Below, piece after piece: positions 51,312 through 59,679 of a stretch of 64,000 nt of DNA. Positions within the stretch are counted from its first letter, which is position 1, and every line of letters starts with the position of its first letter. Both the position numbers and the translations under genes were made by a program. The DNA comes from JAVVEG01 sp032251455 (lineage in GTDB: Bacteria > Pseudomonadota > Gammaproteobacteria > Pseudomonadales > Pseudohongiellaceae): NCBI GenBank assembly GCA_032251455.1, contig JAVVEG010000013.1, positions 42,621-106,620 on the forward strand, read 5' to 3'. Below the pieces are notes generated by a model. That model was not told the DNA's origin. It was given only the letters and a program-made list of their open reading frames with translations, and ran no database searches.

Positions 51312-53281
51312 ACCTGTACGCTATTCCCTTGTCACGTACTGTAAAACAGTTATTGTTGATGTTTGCCGATGGCGTCATGATCCTCCTGGCCCTGTGGCTT
51401 TCGTATGGTTTGCTCGGGCTGGATATTCGCCTGCTCGGGGACAATGCCATTCTCTATTATTCCTTGCTGATTGGTATCAGTCTCGGTGTTTTTTATCGAA
51501 TTGGTTTGTATCGCGCTATCCTGCTGTACATGGGGCTGCAATCTGTATTTGTCGTTCTGCAGGGCGTGACCATTTCCACTTGCCTGCTGGCACTGAGCTC
51601 CTATTTTCTGCTCCCGGAAATCGGTTACAACTACGCCATTCTGCCTCTCTTCTGGATGATTTCCCTGTTGTTTATCGGTGGCAGCCGTTTTGTAGCCAAA
51701 GTGGCTCTGCAGAACCTGATTCAGAACTTTCGTCCGAAAGAGCCTGTCATTATTTACGGGGCGGGTAGCTCTGGCATGCAATTGGCCGCTGCGCTGCAAA
51801 ATGGTGATCAATATCTGCCGGTTGCCTTTGTTGATGACAGCAGAAGTCTGATCGGTAGCATGGTGCATGGGATAAGGGTATACAGCCCCAACTCCCTGTT
51901 TGAGTTGATCGATAATTATTCAGTGCGTCAGATTCTGTTGGCGATCCCCTCGGCTACCCATGCCGAACGCAAAGAGATTCTCAATCGCCTGGAGCATCTA
52001 CCGATACATGTAAAAACAGTGCCAGATCTGTTCGATATGGTGTCGGGCAAAGTGGGAGTGGACGAGGTCAGGGATGTTGATATCGAAGATCTTCTGGGCA
52101 GGGATATCGTCCCGCCAAACCCTGAGTTGCTGGGCGCCTGCATCAGCGGGCGTTCTGTCATGGTTACCGGGGCGGCAGGGTCAATCGGTTCTGAAATCTG
52201 TCGCCAGATCATTTATCTGCAACCCGCGCGGGTCATTCTGTTTGACAGTTTCGAATACGGCCTTTATGCAATTGAAAATGAATTACAGGAAGAAATTGCC
52301 AAACTGGAGGATGGCTCCCGGATAGAATTGATCGCCTTGCTGGGTAATGTCTGCAATCAGGCCTTGCTGGAGCAGGTAATGAGTCGTTTTGCCGTTGAGA
52401 CCGTCTACCATGTGGCAGCTTACAAACAAGTGCCCATGGTGGAAAAAAATATAGTGGAAGGGGTGCAGAACAATATTCTGGGAACCCATTCATCCGCATT
52501 GGCGGCGGAGAATAGTGGTGTCAGCCATTTTGTTTTCATTTCCACCGACAAGGCGGTGCGTCCCACCAACATCATGGGGGCAACCAAACGCTTTGCCGAG
52601 CAGGTTTTGCAGGCAATGTCGCGACGCGGCAGTCCTACCCGCTTCAGTATTGTCAGATTCGGCAATGTCCTGGGTTCATCGGGCTCAGTGGTGCCCCTGT
52701 TCAGACGACAGATCAGTTCAGGTGGTCCGGTTACCGTGACCCACCCGGAAGTAACCCGCTATTTCATGACGGTACAGGAAGCCGCACAGTTGGTGATTCA
52801 GGCTGGTTCAATGGCCAGTGGTGGTGACGTATTCGTCCTGGATATGCACGAGCCCATTCGCATAGTTGATCTGGCCAGAAAAATGATTCATCTGATGGGT
52901 TATGACGTGCGTGATGAAAATTCCTACAAAGGGGATATTGCCATCGAATATACCGGGCTTCGGCCTGGAGAAAAACTTTTCGAAGAGTTGCTGATAGGCG
53001 AATCCGTCACTGGCACCGAGCACCCCAAGATTTTACGGGCTGAAGAAGATGCTCTTTCCTGGGACATCATAGAGACTCTGATTCAGAAATTGCGTTTGGC
53101 CTGCAAGCGACTGGATCTGGCAATGGTGCGAGATGTGCTGGTTCAGGCGGTGGATGGGTTTGAGACAAGAGATATTCTCAGTGATCCGCTTTGGGTTGCG
53201 CAGCCGCAACAACAGGAAAGCCCGGTTGAACAAAAGCCGGGGGCCAAGAATATTGCCAAGGTGACCAAGCTTTATCAGTAA
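51308..53281 (+). CDS. wbpM: WbpM/CapD-type nucleotide-sugar 4,6-dehydratase
   Basis: Membrane-anchored dehydratase of 657 residues. Four or five N-terminal transmembrane helices (about 10-130) precede a Rossmann domain (IIYGAGSSGMQLAAAL) and the catalytic SDR domain (TGAAGSIGSEICRQI, STDKAVRPTNIMGATKR). WbpM makes UDP-4-keto-6-deoxy sugars for surface polysaccharides. ATG 51308 overlaps the WbpL-like gene. The Gln/Pro-rich tail is variable. The exact sugar is unknown. Confidence 0.9.
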   Translation: MNLYAIPLSRTVKQLLLMFADGVMILLALWLSYGLLGLDIRLLGDNAILYYSLLIGISLGVFYRIGLYRAILLYMGLQSVFVVLQGVTISTCLLALSSYFLLPEIGYNYAILPLFWMISLLFIGGSRFVAKVALQNLIQNFRPKEPVIIYGAGSSGMQLAAALQNGDQYLPVAFVDDSRSLIGSMVHGIRVYSPNSLFELIDNYSVRQILLAIPSATHAERKEILNRLEHLPIHVKTVPDLFDMVSGKVGVDEVRDVDIEDLLGRDIVPPNPELLGACISGRSVMVTGAAGSIGSEICRQIIYLQPARVILFDSFEYGLYAIENELQEEIAKLEDGSRIELIALLGNVCNQALLEQVMSRFAVETVYHVAAYKQVPMVEKNIVEGVQNNILGTHSSALAAENSGVSHFVFISTDKAVRPTNIMGATKRFAEQVLQAMSRRGSPTRFSIVRFGNVLGSSGSVVPLFRRQISSGGPVTVTHPEVTRYFMTVQEAAQLVIQAGSMASGGDVFVLDMHEPIRIVDLARKMIHLMGYDVRDENSYKGDIAIEYTGLRPGEKLFEELLIGESVTGTEHPKILRAEEDALSWDIIETLIQKLRLACKRLDLAMVRDVLVQAVDGFETRDILSDPLWVAQPQQQESPVEQKPGAKNIAKVTKLYQ

Positions 53282-53286
53282 GCGAA

Positions 53287-53856
53287 CTATTCCCGTTTGA
53301 CGGAAAGAATCAGCACCGGCTCCAGTGGAACATTCTGATGGCCGCCCCGCGCATTTCCGGTCTCTACGGTGGCGATTTCATCAACCACCTCCATGCCTTC
53401 AATTACCTGGCCGAATACGGCATAACCAAAACCCCGAGGTGTTGCATCGGTGTGGTTCAGGAAATTATTATCTACCAGATTGATGAAAAACTGACTGGTG
53501 GCACTGTCAACCACATTGGTCCGCGCCATGGCCAGGGTGCCGCGTGTGTTTGGCAGCTCAGCCTGCGCTTCATTCTTGATGGGTGCATAGCCGGATAGCT
53601 CCACCATATTTTCGGAATAGCCACCACCTTGAATCATGAAACCTGGAATCACACGGTGGAAGACGAGATTGTCATAAAGGCCGTTATCGGCATAGCGCAG
53701 GAAATTCTCGACAGTGATTGGGGCCTTGTCCTGCCACAGTTCAATGCGAATGCTGCCTTTGCTGGTTTCCATCACAACGATTGGATTGGTGTTATCTGCT
53801 GCCAGCACCAGGGCTGTTGACAAGGACACGATCAGACCGAGCAGGATTTTATACAT
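53287..53856 (-). CDS. ppiA: Peptidyl-prolyl cis-trans isomerase A (periplasmic cyclophilin)
   Basis: Cyclophilin of 189 residues with signal peptide MYKILLGLIVSLSTALVLA. FHRVIPGFMIQGGGY, TLAMARTNVVDSATSQFFIN and GYAVFGQVIEGMEVVD are typical of the PpiA group. ATG 53856 follows AAGGAG by about ten bases; a longer frame runs into the tRNA. tRNA-Asn lies 52 bases upstream on the same strand with no terminator between, so a joint transcript is likely. Confidence 0.94.
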   Translation of the reverse strand: MYKILLGLIVSLSTALVLAADNTNPIVVMETSKGSIRIELWQDKAPITVENFLRYADNGLYDNLVFHRVIPGFMIQGGGYSENMVELSGYAPIKNEAQAELPNTRGTLAMARTNVVDSATSQFFINLVDNNFLNHTDATPRGFGYAVFGQVIEGMEVVDEIATVETGNARGGHQNVPLEPVLILSVKRE

Positions 53857-53908
53857 CGTTTCAATTCTCCTTCGTTTGGGAGATGTGGAACAGGAGGGAG
53901 GGGGAATT

Positions 53909-53983
53909 TGGCTGCCCAACCTGGGCTCGAACCAGGAACCAAGTGATTAACAGTCACCTACTCTACCATTGAGCTATTGGGCA
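53909..53983 (-). tRNA. tRNA-Asn (anticodon GTT)
   Basis: The minus strand folds as a cloverleaf: acceptor TGCCCAA with TTGGGCA, D arm with GCTC/GAGT, anticodon loop CTGTTAA, TTC-containing T arm, and encoded GCCA end. Its 5' end is at 53983. A strong promoter is at 54029-54057. Confidence 0.96.
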
Positions 53984-54028
53984 TCCGCAGTTGCCGTACC
54001 ATTTGTATGTACCTGCAACAGGACGCGT

Positions 54029-54057
54029 ATACTAATTAGAATTCAGGTTTGGGTCAA
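54029..54057 (-). promoter_or_regulatory. Sigma-70 promoter of tRNA-Asn
   Basis: Minus-strand TTGACC (54052-54057), a 17-base spacer and TAGTAT (54029-54034) match five of six bases in each hexamer. The start point would lie about 39 bases before the mature tRNA end. Its -10 overlaps a plus-strand TATACT (54028-54033) that might serve uvrB. Confidence 0.7.
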
Positions 54058-54119
54058 CCCCCGAGCCCAGGCTCATGTATACTTTCGGTTTGGTTTTTTA
54101 ACTATCAAGCGGACGATGC

Positions 54120-56141
54120 ATGAGTTCAGGATTCAAGATCCATTCACGGTTCCAGCCCGCAGGGGACCAACCCCAGGCGATAGAACGGCTGGTTGAGGGG
54201 CTGGACTCTGGTCTGGCCGCCCAGACATTGCTGGGCGTTACTGGCTCGGGCAAAACATTTACTATTGCCAATGTCATTGAACGAACCCAGCGACCCGCCC
54301 TGGTAATGGCTCCCAACAAAACCCTGGCGGCACAGTTGTATGGTGAGTTTGCGGAATTCTTCCCGGACAATGCCGTCGAGTATTTTGTCTCCTATTATGA
54401 TTATTACCAACCCGAGGCATATGTTCCTTCTTCAGACCTGTATATAGAGAAGGATTCCTCGATCAATGAGCACATCGAACAAATGCGCCTGTCGGCGACC
54501 AAAGCCCTGCTCGAGCGGCCGGATGTCATTGTGGTGGCTACGGTATCTGCCATCTATGGTCTGGGTGACCCACAGTCTTATCTGAAGATGATGTTACACC
54601 TGGACCGTGGTGAAAGGGTGGATCAGCGCTTTATTCTGCGTCGGCTGGCTGAAATGCAATACAGCCGCAATGATATCGAACTGCACAGGGCCAGTTACCG
54701 GGTGCGCGGAGACGTCATCGATGTCTATCCGGCTGAATCGGAGCGGTATGCCTTCCGTATTGAGCTTTTTGATGACGTGATTGAAAACCTGTCTCATTTT
54801 GATCCTCTGACTGGCGAGATCATCAAACGGGTGCCTCGGCTGACGGTGTTTCCCAAATCACACTATGTGACGCCACGCGAAACCATGCTTGATGCCGTGG
54901 AGCAGATCAAGCTTGAATTGAATGAGCGTCTGCAGCAATTGGAAAACAATCAGCAATTGCTTGAGGCTCAGCGTCTGGCCCAGCGGACCCGGTTTGATAT
55001 CGAGATGATCAACGAGCTGGGCTACTGTACCGGGATCGAAAACTATTCACGGTTTCTTTCCGGGCGGGGGCCAGGGGAGCCTCCCCCGACACTGTATGAT
55101 TATTTGCCGCACAATGCCCTGGTGATAGCGGATGAGTCGCATGTCTCCATCCCGCAGATAGGCGCCATGTACAAAGGTGACCGTTCGCGCAAGGAGACGC
55201 TGGTGCAGTATGGGTTTCGTCTGCCATCTGCGCTGGATAACCGCCCATTGCGATTCGAGGAATGGGAACAAAGAACACCCCAGATCATTTATGTGTCGGC
55301 AACACCGGGGCCTTATGAAGCGGAACATGCCGGACAGTTGGTGGAACAGGTCGTGCGTCCTACCGGGCTGGTGGACCCTGACCTGGAAGTCCGCCCAGCC
55401 AGTAGTCAGGTGGATGACCTGCTGTCGGAAATTCGTCGGGTGTCGGCCAGACAGGAACGGGTTTTGGTAACGGTGTTGACCAAGCGCATGGCAGAAGATC
55501 TGACTGATTATCTGAGCGAGCATCAAGTGCGGGTTCGCTATCTGCACTCCGATATTGATACGGTCGAGCGCTCTGAAATCATTCGGGACTTGCGGCTGGG
55601 CAATTTCGATGTACTGGTTGGTATCAACCTTTTGCGTGAAGGTCTTGATATTCCGGAAGTTTCTCTGGTTGCAATACTGGATGCCGACAAGGAGGGCTTT
55701 CTACGTTCGGAAAGATCCCTGATTCAGACCATAGGCCGTGCCGCAAGGAATCTGCATGGCAAGGCCATCCTGTATGCGGACCGGATGACTGGCTCCATGC
55801 AGAGAGCCATCGATGAATCCGAGCGTCGACGCAATGTCCAGCTGGAATTCAATCGCGTCAATAATATAGTGCCTATAGGTGTGCAGAAATCGGTCAATGA
55901 TGTCATGGAGGGGGCTTATGCGGAAAGCGGTGAGCGTCGTGGCAAGAGAAGCCGCAAGGTGGCGGATAGAAAAGCGGCCTATGACAGTGGGGTCGTATCC
56001 AATGATCCTGGTGAGCTGGGTAAGGAAATAACTAGGCTGGAAGGCCAGATGTACGAACAGGCGAGAAATCTTGCCTTTGAGGAGGCAGCCTCCACCAGGG
56101 ATCGTATTTCTGTGCTGAAAGCGCGGTTGTTGCAGTTGTAG
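54120..56141 (+). CDS. uvrB: Excinuclease ABC subunit B
   Basis: Damage-verifying helicase of nucleotide excision repair, 673 residues. Walker A GVTGSGKT is at 39-46. The beta-hairpin segment YYDYYQPEAYVPSSDLYIEK inserts into DNA. Helicase motifs VGINLLREGLDIPEVSLV and QTIGRAARN follow, and the C-terminal UVR domain binds UvrC. TATACT at 54078-54083 may be a -10. I see no LexA-type CTG-N10-CAG box in the 136-base upstream region. Confidence 0.98.
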   Translation: MSSGFKIHSRFQPAGDQPQAIERLVEGLDSGLAAQTLLGVTGSGKTFTIANVIERTQRPALVMAPNKTLAAQLYGEFAEFFPDNAVEYFVSYYDYYQPEAYVPSSDLYIEKDSSINEHIEQMRLSATKALLERPDVIVVATVSAIYGLGDPQSYLKMMLHLDRGERVDQRFILRRLAEMQYSRNDIELHRASYRVRGDVIDVYPAESERYAFRIELFDDVIENLSHFDPLTGEIIKRVPRLTVFPKSHYVTPRETMLDAVEQIKLELNERLQQLENNQQLLEAQRLAQRTRFDIEMINELGYCTGIENYSRFLSGRGPGEPPPTLYDYLPHNALVIADESHVSIPQIGAMYKGDRSRKETLVQYGFRLPSALDNRPLRFEEWEQRTPQIIYVSATPGPYEAEHAGQLVEQVVRPTGLVDPDLEVRPASSQVDDLLSEIRRVSARQERVLVTVLTKRMAEDLTDYLSEHQVRVRYLHSDIDTVERSEIIRDLRLGNFDVLVGINLLREGLDIPEVSLVAILDADKEGFLRSERSLIQTIGRAARNLHGKAILYADRMTGSMQRAIDESERRRNVQLEFNRVNNIVPIGVQKSVNDVMEGAYAESGERRGKRSRKVADRKAAYDSGVVSNDPGELGKEITRLEGQMYEQARNLAFEEAASTRDRISVLKARLLQL

Positions 56142-56164
56142 TTTTATCGGCATGCCCCTATAAT
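56136..56164 (+). promoter_or_regulatory. Promoter of tRNA-Val/thrS
   Basis: TTGTAG (56136-56141), 17 bases, and a perfect TATAAT (56159-56164). The -35 hexamer overlaps the uvrB stop codon. The -35 matches consensus at only three positions, but the -10 is ideal and sits about 30 bases before the tRNA. Confidence 0.6.
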
Positions 56165-56193
56165 CGCCAGTCTTTTGCTTAGGCACTGTTTTT

Positions 56194-56270
<77 letters not shown>

Positions 56271-56287
56271 GAATTGATGGAAAAGTT

Positions 56288-58222
56288 ATGCCCTTGATCA
56301 CGCTTCCGGATGGAAGCACCCGTTCATTCGATACCCCTGTGACTGTCGAGCAAATTGCTGCTTCAATCGGAGCAGGGCTTGCCCGTGCCGCCCTGGCAGG
56401 GCGGGTGAATGGGCAACTGGTTGATACTTCCTGTTTGATCAATGACGATGCTGAGGTGGCGATCATCACCGAGCGCGACACTGATGGTCTTGAAGTCATC
56501 CGCCACTCCTGTGCCCACCTGATGGCCCAGGCAGTGCAGCGGCTGTTTCCTGAGGCCCAGGTGACCATTGGTCCGGTCATAGACGATGGTTTCTTCTATG
56601 ACTTCGCCTATGAGCGTCCGTTTACACCGGAAGATCTGGAACAGATCGAGAAAAAGATGCAGGAAATCGTCAACGAGAACCTGCCGGTGCAGCGTGAGGT
56701 GATGAGCCGGGACCAGGCCATCGCGATGTTCGAGAAGATGGGTGAGAAATACAAGGTTGAGATCATCAGCAGCATCCCCGGTGACGAGGAGTTATCGTTT
56801 TATCGCCAGGGCGAATTCATAGACCTGTGTCGCGGCCCGCATGTGCCCAATACCTCCAAATTCAAGGCCTTCAAGCTGACCTCGGTTGCCGGGGCCTACT
56901 GGCGCGGTGACTCCAGCAAAGAGATGCTGCAGCGGATTTATGGCACTGCCTGGGGGGACAAGAAAGCATTGGCGCAGTATCTGCAGCGCCTGGAGGAAGC
57001 CGAAAAGCGGGATCATCGCAAGATTGGCAAGAAGCTGTCATTGTTTCACTTTCAGGAAGAAGCCCCAGGCATGGTGTTCTGGCACCCGCGTGGCTGGACC
57101 ATTTATCAGGTCATTCAGCTCTATATGCAGGATTTACAGCGCAAGAACGGTTATCTGGAGATTCGCACGCCGCAGCTGGTTGATTACAGTCTCTGGGAGC
57201 GTTCCGGTCATGCGGACAAGTTTGCAGAGCAGATGTTCAGTGTCGAGTCGGAAAGTCGTGTGTATGCGATCAAACCCATGAACTGTCCCTGTCATGTGCA
57301 GGTGTTCAATCAGGGTTTGAAAAGTTATCGTGATTTGCCGCTGCGGCTTGCCGAATTTGGTTCCTGTCATCGGTTTGAACCCTCGGGCAGTATGCATGGC
57401 CTGATGCGGGTGCGCAGTTTCACCCAGGATGATGGCCATATCTTCTGTGCAGAGTCGGCCATTCAGCAGGAAGTTGCTGACTTTATGCGCTTGCTGTTTG
57501 GTGTTTACCGGGATTTTGGTTTTGATGAAGTCATTCTGCGGCTTTCCACCCGACCGGAAAAAAGGGTGGGCAATGATGAACTGTGGGACAAGTCGGAAGC
57601 TGCCTTGAAGCAGGCCTTGCAAAACAGTGGTTTACCCTGGGAGTTGCTGCCAGGAGAAGGGGCCTTTTATGGGCCCAAGATTGAATTCTCCCTGAAAGAC
57701 TGCATGGGCCGTATTCAGCAATGTGGCACTATTCAGGTCGATTTTTCCATGCCGGAAAGACTGGGTGCCCAGTATGTGGCCGAGGATGGCAGTCGTCAGG
57801 TGCCGGTCATGTTGCATCGGGCCATTCTGGGTTCCTTTGAGCGTTTCATCGGCGTATTGCTGGAGCATTATGCCGGAGCGCTGCCGGTCTGGCTGGCTCC
57901 CGAACAGGTGGTAGTGCTCAATATTACCGACAGGCAGGCAGATTATTGTCGTGAAATTGAAAAAACACTGCTAAATAAAGGTTTTAGGGCTATCTCGGAC
58001 TTGAGAAATGAGAAGATCGGCTTTAAAATCCGCGAGCACACACTGCAGAAGCTTCCCTATTTGCTGGTGGTTGGTGACAAGGAGCTTGAAACCGGAACTG
58101 TTTCTGTCAGAAACCGCGCCGGGGAAGATCTCGGAATCATGACAATTGCTGATTTTGAGTCACTTCTGGCTGATGCGGTTGCCGGATATGGACGCACTTC
58201 AGCTGATACCAGCATAAACTGA
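56288..58222 (+). CDS. thrS: Threonyl-tRNA synthetase
   Basis: Class II synthetase of 644 residues. An N-terminal TGS domain (1-60) is followed by the editing domain with HSCAHLMAQ and the class II core (motif 2 around FGSCHRFEPSGSMHGLMRVR). The anticodon-binding domain is C-terminal. ATG 56288 is used; frames running into the tRNA are excluded. The ribosome site is weak (GATGGAAAAG). It heads the thrS-infC-rpmI-rplT-pheST-ihfA block. Confidence 0.98.
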   Translation: MPLITLPDGSTRSFDTPVTVEQIAASIGAGLARAALAGRVNGQLVDTSCLINDDAEVAIITERDTDGLEVIRHSCAHLMAQAVQRLFPEAQVTIGPVIDDGFFYDFAYERPFTPEDLEQIEKKMQEIVNENLPVQREVMSRDQAIAMFEKMGEKYKVEIISSIPGDEELSFYRQGEFIDLCRGPHVPNTSKFKAFKLTSVAGAYWRGDSSKEMLQRIYGTAWGDKKALAQYLQRLEEAEKRDHRKIGKKLSLFHFQEEAPGMVFWHPRGWTIYQVIQLYMQDLQRKNGYLEIRTPQLVDYSLWERSGHADKFAEQMFSVESESRVYAIKPMNCPCHVQVFNQGLKSYRDLPLRLAEFGSCHRFEPSGSMHGLMRVRSFTQDDGHIFCAESAIQQEVADFMRLLFGVYRDFGFDEVILRLSTRPEKRVGNDELWDKSEAALKQALQNSGLPWELLPGEGAFYGPKIEFSLKDCMGRIQQCGTIQVDFSMPERLGAQYVAEDGSRQVPVMLHRAILGSFERFIGVLLEHYAGALPVWLAPEQVVVLNITDRQADYCREIEKTLLNKGFRAISDLRNEKIGFKIREHTLQKLPYLLVVGDKELETGTVSVRNRAGEDLGIMTIADFESLLADAVAGYGRTSADTSIN

Positions 58223-58322
58223 AACCATGCATTATACTTTAACTGCGCAAGGCAGGGTCTTCCGACCCCCTGGCAATGCAGAAAACCCCTGTCTGCGACA
58301 GGATAATGAACAGAATAGAATT

Positions 58323-58334
58323 GGAGAGTGAATA
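58323..58334 (+). promoter_or_regulatory. infC ribosome site with rare AUA start codon
   Basis: GGAG at 58323-58326 is followed five bases later by ATA 58332-58334, in frame with IF3. The first in-frame ATG (58344) is 17 bases from GGAG, too far for normal pairing. A TGA lies directly before the ATA in this frame. infC genes typically start at AUU, AUC or AUA, which lets IF3 repress its own translation. Confidence 0.6.
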
Positions 58335-58874
58335 CCAGCGCCTATGAGGAGTAGTTCTAAGAAGCCCGTAATTAATGAGCATATCGATGCCAGTGAAGTC
58401 CGTCTTGTACTCGAGAATGGCGATCAGGCAGGTATTGTTTCCATCGATGAAGCCAGGGCTGCTGCGAGCGAGGCGAAACTGGATCTGGTACTCATTGCCC
58501 CGGAAGCTGAACCTCCGGTGTGCAAGATCATGGATTATGGCAAGCATATCTTCGATCTGAAGAAACAAAAGGCTGCCAACAAGAAGAAACAACGCAAGAC
58601 AACAGTCAAAGAAATCAAGTTTCGACCAGGGACGGAGGAAGGAGACTATCAGGTAAAACTACGCAACCTGATGCGTTTCCTGACTGATGGGGACAAGGCC
58701 AAGGTATCACTGCGATTCCGTGGTCGTGAGCTCGCCCATCAACATCTGGGGCTTGAACTGGTACAGCGTATCGGCAGAGATCTTGCCGAATACGGGGTAG
58801 TGGAACAGGAACCCAAGATGGAGGGACGCCAGATCGTGATGGTCTTGGCTCCCGTTAAAAAGAAAAAGCCTTAG
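58332..58874 (+). CDS. infC: Translation initiation factor IF-3
   Basis: Fidelity factor that rejects non-canonical initiation and prevents 70S association. From ATA 58332 it has 180 residues (176 from ATG 58344). The N-domain contains EHIDASEVRLVLENGDQAGIV, the linker is Lys-rich, and the C-domain carries VKEIKFRPGTEEGDYQVK and LRFRGRELAHQHLG. The start is chosen from the ribosome-site spacing and known infC autoregulation. It is followed by rpmI. Confidence 0.97.
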   Translation: MPAPMRSSSKKPVINEHIDASEVRLVLENGDQAGIVSIDEARAAASEAKLDLVLIAPEAEPPVCKIMDYGKHIFDLKKQKAANKKKQRKTTVKEIKFRPGTEEGDYQVKLRNLMRFLTDGDKAKVSLRFRGRELAHQHLGLELVQRIGRDLAEYGVVEQEPKMEGRQIVMVLAPVKKKKP

Positions 58875-58894
58875 ACAGTGAAACCGTCTCTGCA

Positions 58895-58923
58895 ACTGGC
58901 AGCTGATATGACGCACTGCCAGT
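58895..58923 (+). promoter_or_regulatory. Stem-loop in the infC-rpmI spacer (candidate L20 leader element)
   Basis: ACTGGCAG and CTGCCAGT form a perfect 8-bp stem with a 13-base loop, 20 bases after the infC stop and about 100 bases before rpmI. In E. coli, L20 represses rpmI-rplT by binding RNA in this interval. Whether this stem is part of such a site is inferred from position. Confidence 0.45.
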
Positions 58924-59023
58924 GGATAAACCAGAGCAGGGGTTCAGCAGTATTGTCGGGCTTTTAAATCAAACCTGTATCGCTCCCGGAATTAACCGGT
59001 CAACGATCAATGCGGAGTAAGAC

Positions 59024-59221
59024 ATGAGTGTTAAAGCAAAAACCCATAGCGGTGCTTCCAAGCGTTTCAAGAAAACCGCTTCGGGCTGGAAGTGCAAAAG
59101 CGCAAACAAGAGCCATATTCTCACCAAGATGACCACCAAGCGTAAGCGTCAACTGCGGGGAACCTCACTGGTGGATGCCTGTGACAAACCTTTGATTGAT
59201 CGCATGATGCGCAAGATCTGA
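59024..59221 (+). CDS. rpmI: 50S ribosomal protein L35
   Basis: Very basic protein of 65 residues. KTHSGASKRFKKTASGWKCK and the C-terminal LIDRMMRKI are typical of L35. GGAG lies six bases before ATG 59024. It is part of the infC-rpmI-rplT operon, where L20 acts as translational repressor in related bacteria. Confidence 0.98.
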   Translation: MSVKAKTHSGASKRFKKTASGWKCKSANKSHILTKMTTKRKRQLRGTSLVDACDKPLIDRMMRKI

Positions 59222-59268
59222 TACCTGATATCGGACTACTTAATCTTAAATTTTGAGAGGATATTTTC

Positions 59269-59628
59269 ATGGCTCGAGTAAAACGAGGCGTCACTGCACG
59301 CCGCCGACACAAAAAAATTCTGAAACTGGCGAAAGGCTATTACGGTGCACGCAGTCGTGTCTATCGCGTTGCCTTTCAGGCAGTCATCAAGGCCGGTCAA
59401 TATGCCTACCGTGACCGGCGTGCCAAAAAACGCGTTTTCCGCGCCTTGTGGATTACCCGTATCAATGCCCAGTCACGCGCCAATGGCATGACCTACAGTC
59501 AGTTGATTGCGGGTTTGAAGAAAGCCAATATTGCAGTTGATCGTCGTGTCATGGCTGATCTGGCCGTGCATGATAAGCCGGCATTTGCTGCTCTGGTCAA
59601 CCAGGCAAAGGCCAGTCTGGGCGTCTGA
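59269..59628 (+). CDS. rplT: 50S ribosomal protein L20
   Basis: 23S rRNA-binding assembly protein of 119 residues. ARVKRGVTARRRHKKILKLA begins the long basic N-terminal helix and the globular domain contains LWITRINAQSRANGMTYSQ. GAGAGGATA precedes the start. L20 normally represses rpmI and rplT translation. Confidence 0.98.
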   Translation: MARVKRGVTARRRHKKILKLAKGYYGARSRVYRVAFQAVIKAGQYAYRDRRAKKRVFRALWITRINAQSRANGMTYSQLIAGLKKANIAVDRRVMADLAVHDKPAFAALVNQAKASLGV

Positions 59629-59679
59629 TCGCCGGATTGTTCAAGGACGTTTTTCCGGCCATTTCGTGGATGCGCACTG

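Noticed and set aside
59631..59659. Attenuator for pheST (GCCGGA/TCCGGC stem after rplT)
   Set aside because: The stem is short, the loop is 17 bases, no T-run follows, and no Phe-rich leader peptide is present.
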